Of a DNA stretch of 23,869 bases, positions 1 through 8,532 are shown piece by piece; the stretch's first letter is position 1; each line of letters opens with the position of its first letter. A program made the position numbers and the translations under genes. Source of the stretch: Leucogyrophana mollusca. Its lineage: Eukaryota; Basidiomycota; Agaricomycetes; Boletales. Where the stretch lies: assembly GCA_021014945.1 (NCBI GenBank), contig MU266672.1:1-23869 (forward strand), read 5' to 3'. The notes beneath the pieces are model-generated. The model was not told where the DNA came from. It ran no database searches and was given only the letters and a program-made list of their open reading frames with translations.

Positions 1-14
1 GGAAAGTAGCTTAC

Positions 15-1492
15 CCAGTCAAGACACGCGATGAACCACGCGAAAGCAGCGGCTGCCACGGAACATGATTTCGCGCTCCACTGGATGGCAATTGCGCACT
101 GTGGATGGATGAGCAACGCAGTGCAAGAAAACCGTGCGACCAGCAACATACCAGTTGGATGGAGCGCAGGAAAGGGACTTCGATCTGAGGATCGACATGA
201 GTCGTGAGACAACGGTTTAATTAAAAACCCGAGGCAGCGTACCATGAAGACGATCGTCTTAAGAAGTTGGCAGAAGAAGCACGTCACGATTCTTGTCGCC
301 CATGCAAGCCAGGCGCAATCAAAACGGCGCAATCCCTCGAATGCATCGACCTTGAAAGCGATGAAAGTCAGAGGCGAAAATGGATCATGGACATGCGACT
401 GACCAAACATTCCGGAAGAGCATCCTTGACGTCGGCGACCCACCAGTCAAACGCAGCCTGACAGTCCTCTACATCCCCAGAGTGGGTGTACATGAGGTCA
501 CCGTAGAAGGCAGTAGCAGCGAGAAGGCTATGACGGATGTTCGCTGGAACGTTTATGAGGAAGTCGGCTGCAGCTCGGAGGGCATTCGCGAGCTGTCATT
601 GTGCGCGTCAGGAATCGGAAATCGAGACTAAATCCAAGGCCACGTACCACCATGTACGTCCATGTGCTGAAGGTACACAGCCGAGCCATCTACGAGCTAT
701 CAGACGACAGGCTAGCTATACAGCGTTGTAGGCATACCGTTGAGTAGAAAACGACGGCCCATTGACAGAATGTGACCGCCTGCATATTGATAAGACCATG
801 ATCCAGGAGGATATAAGACTCAACGACCACGTACCAGTGAATGCAGGAAGACAATGTCGCGATAGACGTCCAATGCCTGTAACTAGTTTAGACCTCGGTG
901 CTGATTGCAGTTGGAGCTGCGTTACCAAGTAGCTCAGGTCAATGCTCAGGTCTACCACTGACTCGCCCTTTGAAAAATTCAGCTGCCATAGAAGAGAGGA
1001 CTCGGAGGTGGTGCTCGCTTACCCAACCGTAGAGCCAAATCGCGAAATATGCACCGCGGGGTACCTGGACGTCCCATTCAGCATGCATAATATATATGAG
1101 GAGGTAAGCGACGTACTAGGCGCATGGTCCAGCGGAGAACAATGAGGCTCAGCAGTAGAGCGGCGCGTACAGCATTGACCGTGAACGCGAGCTGTCGAAG
1201 GCATGAGCACCAATTACGTGGGAGCGAGTGAGTGAGAACATACCCGAGACTGAGAGCGCCGCATCGCAGTAAGTTCCCGCAGCGCGGGCTCCCTTGAAAG
1301 TCCCGCCAACTTCTGCATCGCACAGACGACTCCAATGCCGACGATGACACCCGCGATGCATACAACAGGCCCAACTGCTCCACAGGCGAGTGCCATAATC
1401 GAGACGGCCAGGAAGGCATCGAAGCCGCCAACCCACACCATATCACCATAGAGGGCGGAGAGAGTTACGATAGTATCGTGACCGCCAATCAT
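15..1492 (-). CDS. Hydrophobic multi-exon protein of unknown family, 3' end cut by window start
   Basis: I do not recognise this protein. The model joins eleven exons read on the minus strand: 1492-1244, 1191-1117, 1064-1023, 982-926, 876-835, 779-738, 696-658, 592-404, 350-243, 184-152 and 98-15. A GT donor at 14-9 follows the last one. Each exon is a whole number of codons, so all junctions are phase 0 and give 320 open codons. Introns are 40-65 nt with donors such as GTATGT, GTACGT, GTAAGC and GTCAGT and acceptors such as GACAG, TCCAG and CTCAG. Several contain CTGAC or CTCAY branch-like sites. Exon 1 has a long apolar stretch (residues about 28-58), and exons 2, 9 and 11 hold further apolar or aromatic runs, so a membrane protein is likely. 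Exon 8 (63 codons) is the longest soluble-looking part. The ATG at 1492 is the first in frame, but it lies just after a possible acceptor (ACAAG), so an upstream exon is possible. The small 14-codon exons are the least certain. It could also be a recent pseudogene. Confidence 0.55.
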
Positions 1493-1516
1493 CTTGTATT
1501 GAGAAATATGCAGATA

Positions 1517-1629
1517 TGTGGGATATGCGTAGGAGAGATGATGGCGGGGGGAACTGAAGAGCAGTTGAATTCGGACGCAGAGTATTTAATACCTAGGACC
1601 ATCACAGCAACAAACAGCGCGTGATCGAG
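1517..1629 (+). repeat. Diverged dispersed repeat, copy A (inverted partner of 16508-16620)
   Basis: These 113 bases align without gaps to the reverse complement of 16508-16620, with about 90 of 113 matches by hand count. Similarity continues, with gaps, to about 1690 here and about 16450 there. Fourteen of the 23 differences fall at the third position of the plus-strand frame that starts at 1517 and ends at a TGA shared by both copies. The antiparallel frame on the other strand shares the same wobble positions, so either strand could have been coding. In the plus frame many replacements are conservative (Thr/Ser, Glu/Asp, Leu/Phe, Met/Ile). In the minus frame absolute identity is higher. Copy A ends 25 bases upstream of the first exon of the minus-strand gene at 15-1492. 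I do not recognise the family; a relic of a mobile element or of a multicopy gene are both possible. Confidence 0.6.
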
Positions 1630-2145
1630 TCGCGATCGGCGTGCTTGTTGATTTGGCTGGTATTCAGACATTGGTGCCCGCTGGCTGAAACATCCAAACG
1701 CCGCCGCTCTAAGGGTCATAGAAACCTCGATTGCGCGAGCAGGCGCGAGAATATGCGACTTACTACACAATATGGCCTGGCATGAGAACGGCGTGCACTA
1801 CCAACTCGGTTGACTGGCAGGTAACATTGTTAATTTCCGCATTTGGAAGCGCATAAGGCGTTTGTTTGTCGTTGCTTATCTCAATCTTTGGAATTCAACA
1901 CGAGCAAATAACATATTTCCATTGACCAACCTGAACGTTCAAGACGATCAGTCGCTGAACAACCTGTTGTTGAATGTCGATTCATGATAAATTGTCCTTA
2001 CCTCCAGAAATTACTCTACGTGGTATCCGATGACGCGTGATGTTACACTTTTTCATGGGCCCTGACCGGAAAATGGTGCTCACACGCGTTTGTTGATCTC
2101 GGAATACCACCTGCCAACGAGATCGGATAAGTAGCCACCCCGAAC
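1630..2145. other. Gene-poor stretch with no supported gene
   Basis: Apart from the weaker tail of repeat copy A up to about 1690, I see no open frame with plausible splice sites on either strand. The stretch around 1800-1980 is AT-rich and non-coding in appearance. Confidence 0.4.
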
Positions 2146-2150
2146 ATGGA

Positions 2151-2457
2151 ATGGTCCCAGATGCAAAGGAAAAGATGGCACTGGTGCAGGCTTTACCCTG
2201 TGATGCTCCCGAACGCGAGGGCAAACTCTTCTTCGAGAGGCTCAAATCTCAGGATATTTCGCTGTACCCGAGTTCGACTCTTGTTCTCGAAACCCGACCC
2301 TCGATTGCTCTCCAGACCCCCTATTCCCCTTTGACCCCATGCGGATAACCAGAACGTCTCGCTACTTTTGGACGAAAATACCAATGATACGACTGAGGAG
2401 GAGCAGATCAATCAGGCATCTGGCGCCTGGTTGACACAAGTTTCAGCGCGGCAAACG
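2151..2457 (+). pseudogene. Decayed coding fragment of unknown family with a frameshift
   Basis: The plus frame from 2151 reads a 65-codon stretch with protein-like composition (charged Lys/Glu-rich start, then an LFFERL-type helix and a Ser/Thr/Pro-rich end), stopped at 2346-2348. A +1 shift near 2340 opens a second stretch rich in Asp, Asn and Glu that runs to a TGA at about 2455-2457. The two read naturally as one protein interrupted by an inserted base. I do not recognise the family. There is no splice-site pair that would repair the break, so a decayed gene is the simplest reading. Confidence is low because no homologue was identified. Confidence 0.25.
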
Positions 2458-3944
2458 TCTTGTACCATCCAGGAATGACCGGCTAATACCTCATCGGGTG
2501 GTTCCGAACTAAATCCCTGGATGGGCACGGACAAAGCACCGCTGCCTTGACTCCTGAAGCCCGGGTCTGCCGGGCGACTTTATTTGGTCGGGGAGTGCAT
2601 GTGAATAACCTTCCGAAGTCGTCAGATCACTCGGCGTCTCCGATGTTTATCCCTGTTCATGGACGGTTGCAGTTGTGGTGAATAGTCACGGGAAGTGAAT
2701 ATGTTGTCAAGTGCGTGCAGATCGCTCCATACTGATCATTGCTCTATGATAGGGTTGAGATCGGAAACTTTCTAGCCTTCATTCGGCATATGTAGCCGGC
2801 CTTTGGACCCTGCGAGAGAATTGGCTTTCCGGATTCCGCAACCTGCTCTTGTTTCGAACCTTTTCTTGGTCGGGTTTCTCGGATGCGGGATGCACCCTCT
2901 CAGCGGTCTGCCGTGGGAGGCTCTCCATGGTTCTGGAGAGTTGATTTCGACGGCCCTGATACAACTTGCGCGGATTGGCTGCAGTGCATGACCAGATCTG
3001 CCCGTTGTCAGCGCATCAATATCGAACGCATGCATTCGTTTTGATCTTTTTGCATTTCACCCCTGTCCACCCTGCCATTGGAGTTATCCAAGTTTTCCTT
3101 CAAGCCCTTCCCTATCCGTCACGCGAAAGACAGCAATATCCAAGGCATCACCAGACCCTCACTGAGGTATTGCCTCGACGTTTTATTCTGCACCACGAAC
3201 TATATCTATCTTCCACACTCGGTGTTCTCTACTCTACAGCTCATGACTAGCGGCCTAGTCATCTTCGGCACTCCCACCGTTCTCGCCCTCGATGGTTTCG
3301 TTGAGTTACCACGTGACGAGGAAGTCTGTCCTGTGTATCGACTGTTTGAACGACAATGACCCGACGATCAACTCCACTCGCTCTGAACTACTGCCTGGCC
3401 AATGAGGGGGGTACTCTGAAGGCCAATCCCGGTTTCTCGCACGTGTAACCAGAGTTGAACAACCAGCCGTCGTGTACAGAAACTCGTACAGCTACACTTG
3501 CAGTCTCTCGGAGGGCAGCTGCTTCGGGTGCCCCTGCGTCGGAGGCTGTAGACGGACTGGGATCGGCTTGAGTGACCGCTTTGTTCCTTCTGACAACAGT
3601 GCAAGACGACACGATATTGAGAATTCGATTGGTAGCCTCTACTGCTAAGTGTCATTAACACATTAACGAATTCGTGATATTATCTGTTGCTCGTAGGGGG
3701 TGATCCCCTTGCAGATAATGATGGGAATTGTATTCTCGGGTTGTCGATTGAATAGACTTTGGAGACGTGGTATGTCTTTGGTCACGAGATCTGGGACGCG
3801 AGGCAGTACGAATTGGACCCCCCAAATGAGGGTGGCTTCACTGACGAGGCAGTGGCACCGACGGTCTTGATTTACGCTTTCATTTATAACGACCATCATT
3901 ACTGTACAGTTGTACAGAGTATAAGCTCTTGCCTTACAATTACA
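2458..3944. other. Gene-poor region upstream of DCP1, with short unassigned open segments
   Basis: Short protein-like segments occur on the plus strand at about 2557-2680, 2803-2991 and 3078-3359, separated by stops and frame changes. They may be further pieces of the decayed gene at 2151-2457 or of another lost gene, but I could not join them with convincing splice sites. The stretch from about 3660 to 3944 should hold the DCP1 promoter and leader. It has an open frame in phase with the DCP1 ATG from 3759, but the DCP1 N-terminus is best started at 3945, where a Pro/Arg/Ser-rich leader begins shortly before the conserved domain. Confidence 0.3.
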
Positions 3945-6515
3945 ATGGGACCGCCCCGTCGAGCTCGTTCGAATTCATCTGTATCTAACCACAATCCTAA
4001 TCCACACCAGACTCGCCAGCGACAAACACACCCAATCCCGCAATACCCGCAGCCCCAGCTACCAGTCATCCCAAACCACAACCCAAGCCCAATTCCGAAT
4101 GCACGCCCTACTTCCAGCCTCGGAATGTCCCCCGCCTCGCGCTATGCCTCGAATATGAAAGTCGTCCGGCGCCGCGATCCGTCCATTGTATCTATATTCG
4201 ACCAGTTCAGCCATGTCTGTGTGTATCATCACAACGGAGACAAATGGGAGAAACAGGGTTACGAAGGAAGTATGTTCTTATATGAACGGTGCGGACAATA
4301 CATTTTCTTCATTCATTGTCGTGTTCACATATGACGTGTGGCAGAGACTCTTACCCGCCCTATGGCTTCTACATCCTCAACCGAGTAGGTATGGATGATT
4401 ATATCCAGCGCCTCTATCCTGAGGACAGCATCGGTGCACATGGCTCCTACCTCATGATGCGCTCCTACCCCGACTTCACTGCCCACCGCCTAGCCGCTCT
4501 CCCTCCCCCCTCGCCCTCCAGCAAGTTCGCACGAGAGTATGCGATTTCAGACACACTCTCCGACGCAGAGAAGGGTAGGTCGCAGACCGTTGGTCTGTGG
4601 TGTTACTCGACCGACGCCAGGGAGTCGATGACCGATGTACTTCTCAGGTGTGTTGATTATAGTTCACTGCCAATTTTACTCGTCCTGATGTATTTTATTT
4701 GCAGATTGCACTCATATATCAAGAGGAGCCTTCCTTACCCCGAGGAATTCAGGTATGGTCCTGAGCGACCTCCTCCGCCGAATTTCCGTTCGTCGTCGAG
4801 GGCTAGTGGTGAGTCCCGCTTCTTCCTCCCCTCATCACCTATATATAATTCAACTTTGAACGGCCAGACCATGCACACGTTCGCTCAAATTCGAGCGCCT
4901 CCAATTCCAGTATTCACAGTATATCCGAATCTGAAGAGGATGCTGGTGGCGGAAACCGAACCACACGAAATGCAGTTTCGTCTTCCATTGCTCCACCCAG
5001 CAAACCGAGTAATGCCAGCATCTCGGAGCTAGATAAGCTGTTTGCCAAGCTTGGCAACGGCAACAGTGCGATGATCGCGCCTCCCAAAGGCTCAGAGAAG
5101 ACAACAGAGGAACTCTTTGCCGGTTTATGCGGTACGACTACATCTGCGGGCCCCCCTGCCCGTGGCCTTGCACTTCTGGACACTATATTTGCTTCAGCGA
5201 CGCCTCCTCCACGCCTCCACTCCGAGTCACCATCCCACTCAAAATCTTCTGTCACGCCAACTCACACAATCGCTCAATCTACCGCTTTCACACAAAGCCC
5301 ACACATTCTTTCCCCGAAGCCCACCTCAACTACATTGCCACAGGTCCTCAACCAGGAAGTCATCTTCGAGCTTCTCGGTCTACCTCCCAGCCGAGCCTCG
5401 TCCGTCTCGTCCAACTCCAACTCACACTCGCGCTACCCGTACGAAGGAGACAACGAGGCAAGTGACGACGGGTATTCTGTCTCGAGCACGGTTTTGGATG
5501 CCGATGCAGACGAGAACGCTGAGCTCCAGGCTGCAGGGTCGTCTTCTGGCGTGCCACTCTTGGCTATTGACGGAGACGAAGAGGGTGATTTCTCTGGTGG
5601 GGGCGGCGGGAGGGTCCTCGGCGATGTCACGCCCCGCCCTGCACTCCGTGGGTTCGGATCGGACATGTCGGTCGTCAGCCAACGCCTGAGCGCTCAAAAT
5701 CACATCTCCCACTTCACATCTCCATTCAATTCGTCACCTTTGCTTCAGACCCCCAGCACAAACTCTATGACAACACCGACATCCAACTCTAACTCGACAT
5801 TCACCGCTACGGCGGCAAATTCCGCCGCAAACGCTACCAGTATACCAAACTCCGCACTCACGCGTCGTGCGCTGGTCCCTTTCACAGCGGACTCGGAGCT
5901 TTGGCCGTACCCGCGCGCCCCGCTCCTCGAGTCTGATGACAGCTCGGACGTAGTAGAGCTCGATTTTGCAGACACGAGCGCTCTCAGCGACCCCGAGGTA
6001 TTTTCTGAGCGGGAGCGGCGGGCCAGAGGGGCCAGGGAGAACGAGAAGAAGGGACGGAGGCAGAAGAACGGGAAGAAGGGGATGAGTAGAGAGGAGAGAG
6101 AGCGCGAGAGGGACGAGATTGAGCGAAGCTGGGACGTCCCTGAGAATATGAGGGTACATTCGCCACCTCCACCACCACCACCACCAGTACAGGCGCAAGC
6201 ACCACTGCCCGTAATGAACGGCAAACCGGCGCAAATCCGCAACGGGCGAGCGGATTCGATTTCTCAGCTACCTCCGAATTCAACAATCGATTCGGCTGCC
6301 GTGCGAGCCTCGCTTGTATCGACTCTTGCTTTGAAGACGGGAGGGGGTTTAAACGGGATGTCCAGGAACGACTTTGTCCGTGAGGTGCTGACCTTGATAC
6401 ACGTACGTTTTCCCCTAGGCTCCTTCGCTGTCCTGACACCTTTTTTCGTCATATCTAGACCGACAAACAGTTTGTCGATACGCTGTGGCAGGATTATTCT
6501 GCCCAGGCGAATTGA
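3945..6515 (+). CDS. DCP1: mRNA-decapping enzyme subunit 1 (DCP1), five exons, 780 aa
   Basis: DCP1 is the activator that binds DCP2 and stimulates removal of the mRNA 5' cap in cytoplasmic P-bodies. Exons: 3945-4288, 4345-4647, 4705-4808, 4868-6402 and 6459-6515; introns of 56, 57, 59 and 56 nt, all GT-AG, phases 2, 2, 1 and 0. The EVH1-like DCP1 domain spans residues about 70-222 and shows the expected signatures: MKVVRRRDPSI near 71-81, the KWEKQGYEGSMFLYERD strand pair at 100-116 across the first junction, and YGFYILNR plus MDDYIQRL further on. A very long Ser/Asn/Pro-rich, acid-patched linker follows (residues about 250-720), including a run of eight prolines near residue 680. The extreme C-terminus (about 728-780, ending across the last intron with FVDTLWQDY) matches the helical C-terminal trimerisation region of DCP1 proteins. 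The start was chosen at 3945 because upstream sequence is not protein-like. Convergent with the aquaporin gene downstream. DCP2 is not in the window. Confidence 0.93.
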
Positions 6516-6998
6516 AATTCACTCCGAATCTCCAGCAGTATCTCGAAGCGCTGATGTTCATAGTTGCTCCGTGTTATCACGGTATTCTACCGTCTTTCAC
6601 TCTACTGGCCGAGGTCAACGCTCCTTTCTCCACATCTTATTGGGATGTCATCCGCACTCCTTCATTGTTGCACATTTGTATCCTGTAGGTCTCGTCCTAA
6701 CAAGCTCTTGCGGTGGTGGGCTTTCTATCTAACAAGGCATATAATCGACATCTCCACTCTAAAATCAGTTCATAAGTAACATGCCGAGGCAGCGCGTTGT
6801 TGTAACTTTGAGAATGAGCGATAAAAGTTTCAGCTTCAGAATTATTGCGATGTATGAATGAAGGCGATCCGCAGGTGGTCTCCGATCTACGTCGTGTATG
6901 TGTCTCAGTCCTTCCGTGTATGAACGAATGAACGAATGCAGGTGAGGGAAACCGTTCTACTATAAGACTAAAAAACCTGCAAATATTTGTGTGGGTCA
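6516..6998. other. Convergent intergenic region between DCP1 and the aquaporin gene
   Basis: This holds the two facing 3' ends. I see no gene. A short iterated GAATGAAC word occurs at about 6922-6940. Plus-strand open frames running past 6515 are read-through of the DCP1 last exon in other frames. Confidence 0.5.
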
Positions 6999-8106
6999 TC
7001 ATTCTCCACCTGGGGTCGAAGGTGAATCTTCCGGCTTCGTCGAAGCTTGGGCAGGGTTGAGTTCTTGATATTTCATACTGCAGACGAACAGCATGTTAGC
7101 CAGTACACAACGCTGGCGGTCGAAAATGGACAGACTATTTCAGGAGGATGTAAAAGGCAGCACCTAGGAGTGATCCGAGGAATGGACCGACCCAGTACTG
7201 GCGGAGACAGCGGCATGTGAGGTCTAACAGAAGGGGGAATTGTACAGACAATTGACATACGACCCAATGTTTACGATAAGTGAAACCTGTGACAGCAGCC
7301 GGCCCGAATGAACGAGCGGTGTTCATCGCAGCCCCGGTATAAAAGACGGCCCATCTTTAAATGCATGGTTTGAGCGGTGGGGATCGCACCTAGCAGTTCG
7401 TTACAACCCACAGGTGACACGCGAAGAGCGTGAGGCCAATGCCAACCTGATAAATTTGTTTTACGATCTCAGCCAGTACCAGGTAAAATCGGAGAGTCAG
7501 CATACCGGGGCGAAAGGTGCAGCTGCATGCTTTTCTGCAGCTAACATCAATACAGCGACCACGAGGGCCGATGTAATGAACATCTCGATAAAAACACCTT
7601 GCGCCGAATTAATCCCCGTCCCGAGGAAAGTACTAGACATCATATCGTGCCATTAACTCGCGAACACTGAATGTTGTGAAGTCAAAAACATACCCTACAG
7701 ACAGGGGCCCCGGCGTGAGGGCGAGTATCAATGCCGATGCAGCTATCCCTCCGGCTAGCTGTGCTATGCTGAAAAGCATAAATCTCACGGGCTTTATAAC
7801 ACCGACGAGAAGGAGCGCTAGGCCAACATTTGGGTTGAACAGCCCGCCAGTGACCCGATAAAAGAGCCACGCTGAGATGAGCAGGCTGAGACCCATACAT
7901 GTCGAGATGTAGAGGACTCGGACCTGCTCGTTTAGATTGGAGCTATTGACTAATGCCTCTTGCGCGCCCGCTTGAATGCCACCTAGGCCGAGGAGGAGGA
8001 AGAAAGTGGTCCCGACGAACTCGAGAGCGGCGGCTTTGCAATCCTGGCGAAAGTCCGCAAGCAGGGCCCCTGAGGACCAAGCAGAGCGGTGGGGACGCGC
8101 AGACAT
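6999..8106 (-). CDS. Aquaporin (MIP family water/solute channel), six exons, 269 aa
   Basis: This is a member of the major intrinsic protein family, six-helix channels passing water or small solutes through membranes. Exons on the minus strand: 8106-7694, 7632-7506, 7446-7412, 7354-7261, 7197-7136 and 7077-6999, 810 nt in total. Introns are 61, 59, 57, 63 and 58 nt, GT-AG. The last has a CTAAC branch site and a GTCTGT donor; without splicing it, the frame stops at 7135-7137. Residues 27-140 carry helices 1-3 with [11 protein letters not shown], and loop B reads [12 protein letters not shown] with NPN at 91-93. Exon 2 gives [13 protein letters not shown] (helix 4). Loop E reads [12 protein letters not shown] with NTA at 203-205 and the filter Arg at 206. 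The tail is KYQELNPAQ followed by a Pro/Ser-rich end. Both NPA boxes are altered, so it belongs to the fungal orthodox-type aquaporins with variant motifs rather than aquaglyceroporins, which are usually longer. Substrate cannot be told from sequence alone. Confidence 0.9.
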
Positions 8107-8532
8107 ACGTCAAGATGTGATTAGGATGTTAAAATGTATGTCTTATGGTCGTTCACGGGAGCCCTCAGGCTGTGATATGCAGCAGTAGGCTTTGGCTATG
8201 CGGTGTGACGTCCTAGCCTCTCCTAGCCTTTCCACACTCCGCTTCCTCAAAATGGAAAGGTACTGGGTGCGTTGGTACGATGTGACCACCTCGAGAAAAG
8301 TAGATGATTGTCTCGAAGGGACTTTGCCAGAACTGCAAACGCCCAGAGCCAATGGGTCACCTCACTTGTCGTTAAACGCAGTAAGGCATCCATCCGAGGC
8401 GAGGCATGCCAGCGTGGAATTATTCCCTACGGATATCATGACGACCGCGAGCCCGTATGAAAATCCTACGGTACACGTATAAGTATGGTACGGCAACGCC
8501 TCGGAAATATATGGGGGACGTATACTCGTGAT
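8107..8532. other. Intergenic region upstream of the aquaporin gene
   Basis: This lies between the aquaporin start and the stop of the neighbouring minus-strand gene, so it should hold the aquaporin promoter and the neighbour's 3' end. It includes an imperfect direct repeat (CCTAGCCTCT/CCTAGCCTTT) at about 8211-8231. I see no clear TATA box. The plus-strand open frame at 8192-8482 has no protein-like features. Confidence 0.45.

Noticed and set aside
1078..1449. 123-codon minus-strand open frame
   Set aside because: It reads through two introns of the cryptic gene in a frame that agrees with the exon model only over 1117-1191.
5734..6242. Two long minus-strand open frames of about 165 codons
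   Set aside because: They are shadows of the GC-rich DCP1 linker exon; the opposite strand holds a conserved protein and these frames have only low-complexity Gly/Ser/Leu composition.
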